From contig JACZZP010000010.1 in assembly GCA_015183035.1 (NCBI GenBank), positions 2,046,001 through 2,110,000 on the forward strand: 64,000 bases of DNA, read 5' to 3'. Below are positions 14,601-27,145 of the stretch, in pieces. Numbering within the stretch: position 1 is the first letter of the stretch; every line of letters starts with the position of its first letter. The notes under the pieces are model-generated. The model made no database searches and was not told the origin of the DNA. It saw only the letters and a list, made by a program, of their open reading frames with translations. The translations under genes were made by a program, and so were the position numbers. This DNA is from Meloidogyne chitwoodi. Its lineage: Eukaryota; Nematoda; Chromadorea; Rhabditida; Meloidogynidae.

Positions 14601-16667
14601 TTTTTAATTTTTTAAAATAAAATAAAGCCTCAGCTGTTTACTCCTTTTCATCATTTTTAAAAAATTTATTTTTTTTTAAATTTATTTTCTTCAATAAATA
14701 AATAAAATAATAACCTTTTACCACCCATAAAATAGGCAATTCCCGCCCCTTTTTTCTTCTTCTTTTTATTTTTATATATTTTTCCTCAGTCATTCAAAAG
14801 TCCAAACGGTCTCTTTTTTCTCTTATTCTTCTATTTTTACCCCCAAAAATATCGCAAAAAAAAAATTTTTGTTTAAAATGTGTCAATCTGGCGCCGACTT
14901 TATTTTTTAAATTATTAAAAAATAAAAAATAAATTTATTAATTTTTTTTTAAATTTTAACATTTTTTTCTACTATTTAAAGAGAGAAATAATATAAGTTT
15001 TATTATTTTTTAAGTTTATTATACTATTTTCTTTTTCTCTAACTTCAAGTTTTAAGTTTTATTTTACAACTTGATTTTATTTTATTTTTCTCTCTCTCTC
15101 TATACTCTCTCCACTTATTTTTATTTTTCTCTCTTTTATTTTCTTTATTTCTTATCTTTTAATAATTTTAAACTTTTTTCTTTTTCTTCATTTTAATAAT
15201 TCTTCTTCTTTTTGCTTTTAATATTATTAGCTTTCACACTTTTTGGGGAATTGAGAGAAGAAAAGATCATTTTTAAAAAATTGGGGGAAGAAGATATATA
15301 TCATCTTTCTCTTTCTCTTAAAATTTGTTTTTCACACCAGTAGTAGTGTGTACGGAACAAAAATAATTTTTGATTTAAATTAATTTGTCTCTTTTTTTAT
15401 TTTTATGATATCAACATTATTTTTAAAAATTATATGTAGGTAATTGTTTTTCTCAATTAAAGTTTTATTACATATTTCTCTCTCTTCTATTTTTGGATCA
15501 TTCTGCTTGTTATAAAAGAAGGATATTATATTGTTTTTAATATATTTTCTTTTTTTTATTACTATTTTTAGTGCCATTACTAAATAGAAAAGTTTCCCGA
15601 TCATTTTAATCGTCTATTTTTCTTCTAACATAAAACACAAAATGACAAGATACTCAAAAGATCACCCATTTAAATTACTCAACTTTAGAGTCTGATATTT
15701 CCATACTTATTTGACTCTATTGTACTGTCATAAATATCTGGTTTGTGTAATTCTATTAAGTATTGGTTTTTCAGACTCTAATAGCCTTAGTGACTATAAA
15801 TTGTGTTTATCTTCTGGGTAGGAGGACTTTTGTTGTGCCCCAAGCAAAAAATATATATAATTGTTCAAATAAAATATATTTCCTATCAATAAACATTTAT
15901 TAGTAGATAAATATATATTTAGTCTGTCAACCAAAAACTAAAATATCATCATCAAGCACTTGTGTGTGTGTTACAAATTTATTTTTATTTATTTATTTTT
16001 ATTTTCAACACCTTTATTTGATTGGATTATATTATTAAAGAGATTATTTTACACAAAAATTTATTTATTTATTATTATGAATTAGACCGCAATGGCCTTT
16101 TAATAATTACACACAAAAAAATTTAAATTAAAAACACTCAAAAATACTTATTACATTTTTATATAATTAAATTAGTTGCAAATATTTTATTTTTGTCATT
16201 ATGTTTATTTATTTTTCATAATGTTAATTATTAGAGAAATAGTGTTAAGTAGAGAAGTAGACAAAAAAATAGTTTTATATTAAAGAAGGAGAGTAAAATT
16301 ATGGTTTTTTTTAAATATTTTTTCTTTCCCTGATTTGAATATTTTAACTTTTAATTTAAATTTTGGATTAAATTTTCAGCATTTTGTTTATTTTAACACA
16401 TTTTAGTTTTAATATTTTGACCTAAACACTTAAATAAAAATGTCTTTTATAAAATTACTCTCAGAATTATCTTCCGTTATTTTTTTTTTGATTTTGTTTT
16501 AAACTTTGCACGCGTATTTTTAAGTAATTCACTTCAATTTTATATAAATTAATATATTTTAATAACTTAATTTTTTTAGACTTTTTATTTATTTATTTTT
16601 CCGGTTCTTCACTTCTAATGTCCTTATAAAGAAGGATATAAATGCTTTACTAAAATAAATAAAAAAG
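2693..16667. other. 14-kb AT-rich gene-poor region
   Basis: I see no exon series with coding character on either strand. Open frames here are Phe/Lys/Asn-rich products of T and A tracts. The region holds clusters of an ATTCTGATTT motif (3480-3560, 6000-6300, 7280-7540, 11410-11800), two GGCACTG(A/T)AACGTCC boxes (7973 and 8437), near-palindromic GAAGCATGCTTCA boxes (9085-9230), and copies of a dispersed repeat with ATAACTTTTTT and CTCTATC modules (about 9690-10290, 11090-11330, 12300-12600). The 3' part probably includes the promoter of the Eph receptor gene that follows. Regulatory elements and non-coding RNAs cannot be excluded. Confidence 0.5.
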
Positions 16668-19600
16668 ATGGATTTATCTGCAATGATGCCATTACTTTGT
16701 TTACGAGGCCTTTTACTTTTATTACTTTCATTTTCGACTTTATATTCTACTAGAGCGCTTAAAGGTTTGTTCTTTTTAAATTTAAAGTTTTTAAAATATA
16801 TATATGTTGTGGTCAGGTGGTAATTGATCTTGTTTTGAAAGGGGAGGGAGAGTTGAGGGTTCGAATCCTGGCTAAGTTCAAATTTATTTTTGGTTATTTT
16901 TTGTTTTTTTCTTTTTTAATGGTAGCTTATTTGTTTTTAATCTCCAAAAATTATTTTTGCGGTCATCATCACTAATATTAGGGCAACATATTTAAAAAAG
17001 AGAGAAGGAAATTAATCCTTTTTCATCATCTTTTTCTCTAAAAATCAAAACTTTTTGCTTAAAATTACTTTACATTTTTGGTAATTGCCGTGTTCTCTTT
17101 TTTAGATTCCCCTTTTTAATGAATTGATAAAAATATTTTTTTAAAGAGAAAAATTTTGGGTAAAATAGGAGAAATTTGTCATGTTTTTAATCTGCAAATA
17201 TTGTCCGCAAAAAATTCTTTTTCTTCTTTATTATTTTTAATTTTAACTTAATTAAATAATCCTCCAAATTCCTCTTAATAAATCAGTTAATTTATTTTTA
17301 TTTAATTTATTTTGCTCTCTTTAAATTTATTTATTATTTGTCACCTTTTACTCTCCTTTTTGTTGCTGTGTTATAAATCGTTTCACTCATCTGATTTATT
17401 TTTTCTTCTCTTTTTTTGACATTTTTTGTTTTTGGTTTGATTCATTTTTGGCTTAAAAACGATGCCTAATTTTTTGGGAACCTTTTTTGATATTTTTTCT
17501 TCCAAAAAAAGATGTTTTTTTGCCTATTTCTGGCTTTTCTGCTCTTTTTTACTTTTCTTTTTTGAATAAATTATTTTTCTTTTTAAAAATAAAATGTAAG
17601 AGAGATTGGGGAGATATAATAGACATAAATATAACTAAAAATGAATAAATAAATTTTTAATTATATTTTTTTTAAAGTTTATCTTTTGGACACACTTAAT
17701 GCTACTTCTGAATTAAATTGGCGCACTTATTCAAATCAGGATGAAAAGGATGGGGTATATTTTAAACAATTTTTTTTTATTATTTTTTATTTTTATAAGC
17801 TTTATTTTTTAAGTTTTTTTATTTAAAAAAAGTTATTATTTTTTTTTATTTTATGGGAAAAATAAAAGAAATAGAAGAACACCACTATTAATAAAAAAAT
17901 AAAGTTTTTAACTAAAAACACCAAAAAGCTTCATGTTTAATAAGCTTAATGAAGCGAAAAAATATTAAAAAATTTTTTTAATGTGTTATGATTTTTTAAA
18001 GAAATTTATTTATTTTTTTTTATTTTTGCCGAAAAAGAAAGATGCCGATTTTTATTTTTTTTAATTTTTTTATGCCGAATTTTTAACAATTTTTTTTATT
18101 TATCCCATCGTTTAGATAAATTAACTTTTTTTATTTAAAATAAAATTAAAAAAAAATTAAATTTTATTTTTAAATTTAATTTAGTGGTTAGAAGAGACAA
18201 TGTATTCTCGTTTTGAAAATAAAAATCATCAAGTCTATTCAACTTGTAATTATGAATCTTCTTCTCATAATGCAGAAAATTGGTTATTAATTCCTTCAAT
18301 TGAAAATTATGAAGCTCAACGTTTTTATTTAAATTTTAATTTTACAATTGTAAGATGTGCAGCTGTAGAGGCTTTAAGGACTAGTGGTGGTTGTAAAGAA
18401 ACTTTAAAACTTTATGCTACTCAATTTGATAATTTGGAAGAAATTGAATTTGTTAAAAAGAAGAATTGGCATAATGAAACTACATGGTTTGTGATTTTAA
18501 TTTTTTGGGGAATATTTTAAAAATATTTTTGTCCAAAAATTCCTAACACCAAAATTTTTTGCGCCGAAATGGACACTATGCAAGCATTAAGTTTTGTGTT
18601 TTGACATAATTCATTAATATATGTGTTTTTGTTTTAATCTTTTTAAATACAAAAACATTGTTTTTATATTTTCAAATTTTTGTTTCACACAATAAGAAGA
18701 AAACATGTTTTACTAGACATGTTTTAGTTTTTATTTGTTTTAATTAATTTTTATTTGTTTTAATTAATATTTATTTGTTTTTAGGGATTATGTGGACACA
18801 TTAGCCTCTCATTCAACAACAGATAATTTAAATAATAATAACAATGAAATAAACATTGAAGAAAACAATTTATTACAAAAACAACAAGACCAACAACAAC
18901 AAAACAATAATATTAATAATCAACAACAAACATATACACAAACAAGTTCTTATGATGTTAAAAAACGTTTTGTTCATTTTGCATTGAGAAATACAGGAGC
19001 TTGTTCTTCCATTCTTTCTGTAAAGGTTTGTGAGTATTTTTTATAATATTTTTATAATTTAAAAAAAATATATATTTATAATAAAATTAAATTTTTAGAT
19101 TTATTACAATGTTTGTCCAAAACGTTTTTCTTCTCTTTTACATTTGCCTCGTACCGTTTCATCACGAGATCCTCATGGTGTTGTAACAATTCAAGGAACT
19201 TGTGCAGAAAATGCTTCTCCTGTTGCTACAATTTTAGAACACCCAAAACGTCATTCTTCTTCAAACAATGATAATTTTGATAAAATTGTTAGACGTCAAT
19301 TTCCAGCAATTTCTGCTCCTACAGCAATTTGTAAATCTGATGGAACATGGCAACTTGTTGGTTCTACGGAATGTGTTTGTGATCAAGGATTTTCAATTTC
19401 GATGATTACTGGATTTTGTACAGGTTTGCGTAAATTTTTTTAAATTAATTTTTTTTTAATTTTTAACGGGTTTTATTTTTTGTTAAAAAACATTTTTTCT
19501 GAAAAGAGATAATTTTTTTTTCTTGGAGGTCAATATATTAAAGATATTTTTATTACTAGTTTCTTAATATTTTTTTCTGGAAAAATATTTATTAAAAATT

Positions 19601-22600
19601 ATTTAATGGTTGGGTTAACACAATTTTTATTTTTTGGATTTCATTATTTTTACTTTTCTATTTTTATTCTCTTTATTTTTTTCGCGCGGTTTTGTAAAAT
19701 GACATGGTCATATTAATTATATTTAATTATTATCAAGTGAAAATTTAAAAAAAAGGATGGGTTATAATAAAAAAAAATGAGTAGAGAAGTGTGATGGTTA
19801 TATTGTGTGCTCTTTTTTAAAATAATAATAAAAAAAACATCAAATAAATTATTAAAGAAAAAAAAATAAATTTTTGGGGATGATGACCTTTTCATTGACC
19901 TTTTTGACTATTATTTTTATTTTTTTTTTACTTCTGTTGTGGATTCGGAAAAAATTTTTTAATTAAAGCCGACATTTTTTTAAAAGAACACATTGTATTC
20001 GAGAAAAAAATTTTTTTGTTTGTATATTTATAATTATTAGTTATATTGACATCAAGTGAAAATATTTTCTTTTAAAAGAGAGAGGGATGTTTTTAAAGAA
20101 AAAATGTTTTAAGGATAATGTTTATGTGTTTTTAAATGTTTTTAAGTTTTTTAATATGTGTTTTTATGTTTTTAAGTTTTTTAATATGTGTTTTTATGTT
20201 TTTAAGTTTTTTAATATGTGTTTTTATAATTCTAAGTTTTTAAGTTTTTACAAAAGTACAAAACACGCGCATGTTTTTACGCATCATAAACTTTTATTTT
20301 TCTACTCTATTAAATCTATAATTAACAACAAGTTTTATTTTATTTTGTTTTTCGCCCAATTGTTTTTTACAATAATTTTAATTGTTAATTGTTGGTAGTT
20401 AATTTATTGACTTGATCTCATCTTTTTTTTTATAAAATTATTTATTTTACACACACTTGGTTAATTTATTTTTATTATTTTTCTCAAATTTTTATTGTTT
20501 ATTATTTAAAAAAACTGGAGCAGTGACTATCTTTTAAAAAATTATATTTTTTAAAAGAAAAAAATAATGAGAAAAATGATGGTTTAAAAAAATAATAATA
20601 TTTTTTATAAATATTAAATTTTAAAGAAAAAGGAATTTTTTAAATATTTATTATTAATTTTGCTTAAATATAAGTACTTTTTTTTAAGTTTATTTTTTAT
20701 TATTTTGCTTCAAGTTTTTCCTCTTTTTTAATAAAAAAATACAAAAAGATTTAATTTCAGTTAAAAAATATTAATTTTTTAAAAATACTCATTGGTCACG
20801 CTATTTAATAAAAAAAAATAAAATATTAATTTTATTTTTTTTATTAAATATTTTTATTATTTTAACACTTAAGGGATATTTTAATAAATTTATAGAGAGA
20901 GAGTAGAGGGGAGTAAAGGATTTATTTATTTTGATCTATTTATTTCCTGTCAACTATTTTAATAAAAAAATATTTTTAAAATTATTTTCACACTTTTGTT
21001 GTTAAACTATAATATCAAATTTTATTTTAAAGTTTTCTCTAAAAATAAAAATATATTAAATTACAATTTAATATATTAAAACAGATGTCGTCTCTTTTTA
21101 GGGGAGAAATAGGAAAAATGATTTTAAAAAAATATTTATTTTAAAAATAATTTTAGTTTATTATTTTATTAAAAAAGCGGAAATAAATAAATATTATTTA
21201 TTTATTTAGAATGAAAATAATATTATATTTATATTTAATTTTATAAGAGGATAAAAAAGAAATTAATCTTTTTTAATTTTAATGAAAAGCAGAGATTAAA
21301 AAAAAAGAATATAAATAAAATATTAATGATATTAGAGATATTTATTTAAATTAATTAATGAGTTGTACACTTTTTTCCTGGATTACATAATTCTCTTCAG
21401 AGCTCTTGTAATAAAGGCCACTCTCTCGTTGATGATAAAGACGCAGAAAAACTGACGAGTGGATAGTTGAGGTCAGAGAAACATCAAATGACTTGCTTTT
21501 CCGGAACTGTACACAATTTCTGCGTCTCTATCACATGAGAGAGTGGTCTTTATCAGGCGCTCTGAAGAGACTGATGTATTCCCGGAATAAAGAAAAGTGT
21601 ACAACTCTAAAATAAAAAGGGAAAATTTTTAATAAATTAAAAAAATGTTTGTTTGTTTAATATTTTATTTATTTTTATTTATTTTTATTTTTGACATTTT
21701 TTAAAAATAAAAAATATATTTACTTAAACTTTCCTCTTCTCTAAATTTAATTTAAATTTTAACATTTTTCAAAATTTTTTAATTTTAAAAATTAAAAAAG
21801 AAATTTAATTCTTTATTTTATTTACATTAATATTATATACTTTTATTTTTTTTTAATATTTTTAACTCTCTTATTTTTGCGCTTTTTGACAGGAAAAGAA
21901 ATATTAAAATAAAAAAGATAGATTAGTTAAAAATAAAAAAAAAAGGAAAGAGAATTAATGAAAGGAAAATAAAGTTTTAAAGGGATATTATTTTTATTAT
22001 TATTTTTTAAATATTTTTAAGGCCAAAAAATTAAAATTTTTAATTTTTTTTTAAAAGGGGATTTTTAGACTTTATTTTTTTAAATTAAAATAAAATATTT
22101 TTTTCCTTAATTTATTATTTTATCTGAAATTATTCCCACAAAATTATTATTTTAAAGAAAAAATAAATAATTTTTAAAATTTATTATTAATATTTTTATG
22201 CCTCTTGTATTGTTTTTATTGGGATAGAATGAATATTAAATTTGATTTTTATTATTTAAATATTTTTGAGAATAAGAAAAGAGAAAAAAAATAATTTAAA
22301 ATATTTTTAAAGGGAAAATTAATTTAAAAATAAAAAAAATATTTTTTGATGAATTGAGTATTCTCAATTTATATATTTATTTGAGTTGTTTTGAATAGAG
22401 AAAAGTTATTATTATTTAAAATTAACGAGAAGAGAAAAAAAGATGATGGGCTATTAACAAACAAAAGAAAAATAATTATTTTTTATTTTTAGGTTAAATA
22501 ATAATTTATTAAGTGTTTTTAAATGTTTTAATGGACAACTAATTGCAAGTTAGAAGAATTATATATGTGTTTTTAAGTGTGTGAGAGAGAAAAATAAAAT

Positions 22601-25600
22601 ATTATTATTATGAAGTGTTAAATGTGTGTTTATGTTTGTTTATGTGTTTTTGTGCGCGCGCATCTTGAGAATAACAAAAACAATATAAATGTGTTTGGGA
22701 GAATATTGAAAAGAAATAATTATTTAAATATAAAATACAAAATTATTTAAAAAAAATATTTTTTAGGGACCGATAAATAAATTAAATTTTTTTTAATTTT
22801 TCTGTCCTATATATTTATTTAACTTTTTGTTGTCTTTTCCAGTGTTTTTGTTATTCTTTATTTGTTTGTTTTGTGCTTTTGTTGTTGTTGTGTTTGTTTA
22901 TGTTTTTGTTTGTTTTCATTTGTTTGTTTCTTTTGTGTTTTTATTTTTTGTTTTATTTTTGTACTGGTTGTATTTTTATAATATTTATTATTAAAATTGT
23001 TTGTTTTGACACATTTTTAATTTTCCAAAAATATTTTTAAATTAATATTTGTTTTGTTTTATATTTCATAAAGCACATTCTCACACATATTTTGATGATG
23101 AGATTATTTATTTTATATTTTAATAATCATTTTATTTGTTTGTTTAATAATTTAAAATATCTTATTTTTCGCGCTTTAAAGCCGTTGATTTTTTATTTGT
23201 TTGTTCTTTTATATTTTTATTTAAAAAATTAATATTTTTGACATTGAAAGACAAAAGATTCCAAAAACAACAATTTTTTATTATTTTGTTTTATATTTAA
23301 TTTTCATTGCGCGAACAAAAAAGATCAAATTTAACTCTTTTGTTTTTTCTTTGTTTGTTATTTTCTCTTCCGCTCTAATTTCATTTATCTATTAAACAAA
23401 AGGTGCAAAAACACTTGAATGTGCGCACAACTTTTTCCTTTTGTAATTTTAATAATTATATATCTTTTTGTTCATTTTTATTGTTTGGTTATATATAATG
23501 TTTGTTTTGTTGTATTTTTAATTTTTTCAAACATAACAAAAGAGCAAACATTTTTGTGTTTTGTTTGTTTTTAGTTTAGAGGATGTTTTTTTGTTTTTAT
23601 GTTTTTATTATTTTGTATTTTTATTGTTAAAAACAAGGAAAAACATGCTTCAATGATTTAAGTAAATAATTCCTTGGTTGTTTTGAATTTATGCAAATTA
23701 AACAAGGAAAGATTAGTACCCATAAAATCCAAAGTTGCACATTATTTATATATACCTATGTTGCCATTTGCTAAAAATATAATAATTTTCTTAAAAAGTA
23801 ACAAAGAAAGGACAAAAATAGAATTTTTTGTTAAGTGACCGGAAATTTTTTGTTTTGTTAAATATATAAAATTTTTAAAATTTAACAGGTGTAAATAAAT
23901 ATATTTTTTTTTTCAGCCCTTCCAGTTATTGAATCAATAAGTGAAGGAGAAGAAGAAATTCCTGTAACTCAATCAGTTTTTGGTCTTCAAGAACTTCCCG
24001 TTACTGATTCTATTTTTGGTCAAACAATATTTTTTCTTTTACTTTTTGTTATATTAGCTCTTATTGGTACTGGAATTGTTTTGTTGGTTACAAAACTTAA
24101 AATTAGACAAAACAATAAACAACAAGTTAAACAACAATTACAACGATTGGAAGGAAATAATGGAAGGTTTGTTTTGTGTTTTTTGTTTGTTTTGTGTTTT
24201 TTATTTTTTGTTTTGTTTTTATGTGTTGTTTGTGTTTTATGTTTTTGTTTGTTTTTTAATGTTTTTAATTAAATTTAGATATCAAAGTCTAAAATACCCT
24301 TGTATACAACCTAAACAACATATTGGACCTATCATTAATACATGTCAGGAATGTTGTACTCCTCGTTTACAACATGAGTGTACTACTCCAAGACTTGAAA
24401 AACAATGGAATAATAATACATTTAAGGTTTAATTAAAAAATATTTATTTTTCTTTAATATTTATTTAATTAAAATAATTTTTCAGACTCAAACACCCACT
24501 ACTTCAATCAAAAAACAACAAAATCATTTATATGTTGATCCAACCACTTATGAAGACCCAACACAAATATTAGCAGCATTTACTAATGAAATATTTTCTA
24601 AAGATGTTGAAATTACTAGAGTAATAGGTTCTGGTGAATTTGGAGAAGTTTGTTGTGGTCGTTTGACTGTTGAAGATAGTTATGGACAAAGACAGGTTTT
24701 TTATTTTTGCTTCAAGTTTATTTTATAAAAAATAAATAAATTTGCTTCATGTTTGTAAATAAACTTAAAAAAAGAGAAATTAATAAACTTTAAACAAACT
24801 TTTTCACAAAAATTAAACTTGAAGCAAATATATTGTTAAAATTTATTTAAATTTTTGCTTCAAGTTTATTTTTTTTAATTTCTTTATTTGTAGCAACAAA
24901 TAGTAGCTGTTAAACGTTTATTACCTGAAGCAAGTTGTAAAGCCAAAACAGACTTTTTATTAGAAGCTTCAATAATGGGACAATTTGAACATGAAAATGT
25001 ACTTAGATTAATTGGTGTTGTTACAAGGAATGAGCCAGTTATGTTAATAACAGAATATATGCTATATGGTTCTTTGGATCAATTTTTGAGAGCTAATAGA
25101 GACGGTCAATTAAATATTTGTCAATTAGTTAGATTATTACATGGAATTGCTTGTGGAATGAATTATTTAACTGATAAGGCTTATGTTCATAGGGTAAAGA
25201 ATTTTAAAAGTATTTTTTTAAATATTTTTTGAATTTTTTGGAAATTAGAAAAAAATATTTTTTAAATTTTAATTTTTTGCTTTCTTTTCTCTCTATTAAG
25301 TTTATTTATTTATTGTGAACCATAAAGTTCACTTGTGGTGTAGTGGTTAACGTCTTTGACTATGCTTTTAACATTGCTTGGTTCGAACCCTCTTTAGTCA
25401 GAATTAATTTTAAATAAACTTTATTTTAAACATTCATTCTTTAAAGGATTTAGCTGCGCGAAATGTCCTTGTAGATGACCGATTAACATGTAAAATTGCT
25501 GATTTTGGCCTCAGCCGTGGATTACGTCCTATTAGTAATAACAATAATGGAGGTTCTTCTTCTCCTTTTATTGAGCAGGAATATACTACACAACAAGGAG

Positions 25601-25975
25601 GGAAAATTCCAATTCGTTGGACAGCCCCAGAAGCAATTTTACAACATAAGTATACGACAGCCTCGGATGTTTGGAGTTTTGGTGTTGTTATGTGGGAGGT
25701 TAGAGAAAAGATAAATTTAATAATAATTAATTATTTTAAAGGTTTTATCCTTTGGTGAACGGCCATATTGGGATTGGAGTAACCATAGAGTTATTCAAGA
25801 AGTGATACACTCAAGTTATCGGTTACCAGCACCACAAGATACGCCTAAAAGACTTTATGAAATAATGATGACCTGTTGGACTTTAGAAAGAAATTTAAGG
25901 CCAACATTTGCCCAATTACTTGGACAATTAAATACATTCCTTACAGACGTTGACTTCTTTTATAAATATATTTAA
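16668..25975 (+). CDS. vab-1: Eph receptor tyrosine kinase (VAB-1 type)
   Basis: Single-pass ephrin receptor for axon guidance and epidermal morphogenesis. Exons: 16668-16764 (signal peptide with a Leu-rich core), 17678-17754, 18185-18486, 18785-19025, 19099-19423, 23917-24166, 24279-24426, 24486-24695, 24894-25193, 25447-25698, 25742-25975. The ligand-binding domain shows LLDT, W-(L)EE and [10 protein letters not shown]; a Cys-rich segment ends in [10 protein letters not shown]. The 23917 exon carries the membrane helix. The juxtamembrane Eph signature is [10 protein letters not shown]. The kinase has [35 protein letters not shown] and ASDVWSFG, all intact. No FNIII repeats were found: the Cys-rich exon joins the transmembrane exon in matching phase 1 across a 4.5-kb intron. 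No SAM domain follows the kinase. A poly-Asn/Gln insert lies in the ligand-binding domain (18820-18950). Confidence 0.93.
16806..16880 (+). repeat. tRNA-like Pol III element in Eph intron 1
   Basis: An A-box-like stretch (TGGTCAGGTGGTAA) is followed about 40 nt later by a perfect B box (GGTTCGAATCC, 16858-16868). Acceptor and T stems do not pair as in a working tRNA, so this is more likely a tRNA pseudogene or tRNA-derived short element. It lies in the sense orientation within the first intron of the Eph gene. Confidence 0.6.
20137..20229. repeat. 30-bp tandem repeat, three copies
   Basis: Three near-perfect copies of a T-rich unit of about 30 bp (core GTTTTTAAGTTTTTTAATAT) inside the large Eph intron. 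They create a spurious repetitive Phe/Val/Lys open frame that is not coding. Confidence 0.8.
21360..21607. mobile_element. 248-bp foldback MITE in Eph intron
   Basis: Ends in perfect inverted 11-mers (GAGTTGTACAC ... GTGTACAACTC). The similarity continues inward as an imperfect inverted repeat over most of the element: CTCTTCAGAGC near one end matches GCTCTGAAGAG near the other, and GACGCAGAAA matches TTTCTGCGTC. There is no open reading frame. No clear target-site duplication was found, so the superfamily is undetermined. Confidence 0.75.
25329..25402 (+). repeat. tRNA-like Pol III element in Eph kinase intron
   Basis: A box TGGTGTAGTGG and B box GGTTCGAACCC separated by about 34 nt. The T and acceptor stems do not pair, so it is a tRNA-derived element or pseudogene. 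It sits in the intron between the HRD-containing exon and the exon for LAARN, in the sense orientation. Confidence 0.65.
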
Positions 25976-26500
25976 GTTTGTTAGAAAAAAGATTTTTATT
26001 ATAGGTGTGCCTAAAAAATGTGATTTTTTTGAGAGAGATTCCTTTCTTTCCTTTTTTTTATATATAAATTGTTTAAAAGTGTAGGAATATTGGAGACAAA
26101 AATAAAAAAAAATTTTTTGTAAAATTTTAAAGTCAAAAGCTCGTTATAAGGACACATTGGGATGTCTAAGAGGGGAATCCTTATAATGATAGTAAATTTT
26201 TTTTAAACTTTTTTCAGTTATTAATTAGTTCAAATATATTCCTATATCACAAAAATTGCTTTTTCTCTCTTTTTTCTTTTATTTACTCTACAATTGTGTG
26301 ACACTTTCTCTTATATCTTGATTTTTTACTTTTCAAAGAAAATTGAAAAATTGAAGAAAAATTATTTTTTCCCTAATGAAAAGGATAAATGAGAGAGAGA
26401 AAACTTTTTAATTGTATATTTAATTTTCTAGCCTTTTTATTGACCTATACAAATATATATAATTTATCCTTATAATCACTTTTATTGTTTTTTAATACTG
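25976..26500. other. 3' flank of Eph gene
   Basis: AT-rich sequence after the Eph stop codon with no coding signal. It presumably holds the 3' UTR; several AATAAA-like hexamers occur but none can be singled out. Confidence 0.4.
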
Positions 26501-27126
26501 CTAACAATCGCAATTATGTGAGAGGAGGAAATAAACAATACAATGTTTTATTTTTTTATTTATATTTATGCATCTTTCTGATTTTGTAATTCTTTTGCAG
26601 TAAAAATAAAGAGCCGCATAGAAAAATTAATTTGAAGAGAAGGCGCAGAAAAACACATGAAGAACAATCATCTGCTACTTTATAGATTATTTACGCTAAA
26701 ATATAATAATATTGAAACAATATTGAAAAAAAGAAACTACTTTTTTTGGCCAATTCTCATACACGTGCTCGCTGCTCTCTGTGTCTTTTTTCCTTCCTTG
26801 GAACTTCTCTTCACTTCCAAGTCTCTTCACTTCAAAGGAAGGAACAAAAGACACAGAGAGCAGCGAGCACGTGTATGAGAATTGGCCAAAAAAAGTAAGT
26901 TTCGTATTGTTTTAATATTATTATATTTTAGCGTAAATAATCTATAAAGTAGCAGATGATTGTTCTTCATGTGTTTTTCTGCGCCTTCTCTTCAAATTAA
27001 TTTTTCTATGCGGCTCTTTATTTTTACTGCAAAAGAATTACAAAATCAGAAAGATGCATAAATATAAATAAACAAATAAAACATTGTATTGTTTATTTCC
27101 TCCTCTCACATAATTGCGATTGTTAG
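26501..27126. mobile_element. 626-bp perfect foldback element
   Basis: Two arms of about 300 bp are near-perfect reverse complements around a short centre near 26820. Termini are CTAACAATCGCAATTATG and its complement. It fills most of the gap between the convergent Eph and aldehyde dehydrogenase genes; its right end is 20 bp from the dehydrogenase stop codon. It has no transposase frame, so it is a non-autonomous foldback/MITE. No target-site duplication is visible. The open frame at 26657-26878 is a by-product of the arms. Confidence 0.85.
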
Positions 27127-27145
27127 AAATTTGGTTTGAACAAAA

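Larger units (their letters stand above)
19424..23916. other. Large Eph intron (4.5 kb)
   Basis: Intron between the Cys-rich and transmembrane exons of the Eph receptor gene, far longer than its other introns. It was read for fibronectin III exons and none was seen. It holds a foldback element (21360-21607), a 30-bp tandem repeat (20137-20229), GT/TG-rich stretches (22500-23650) and otherwise featureless AT-rich sequence. Confidence 0.6.

Noticed and set aside
20087..20398. Repetitive open frame ([10 protein letters not shown] repeats)
   Set aside because: Direct translation of a 30-bp tandem repeat inside the Eph intron.
26657..26878. Open frame inside the foldback element
   Set aside because: It spans the hairpin centre and has no coding character.
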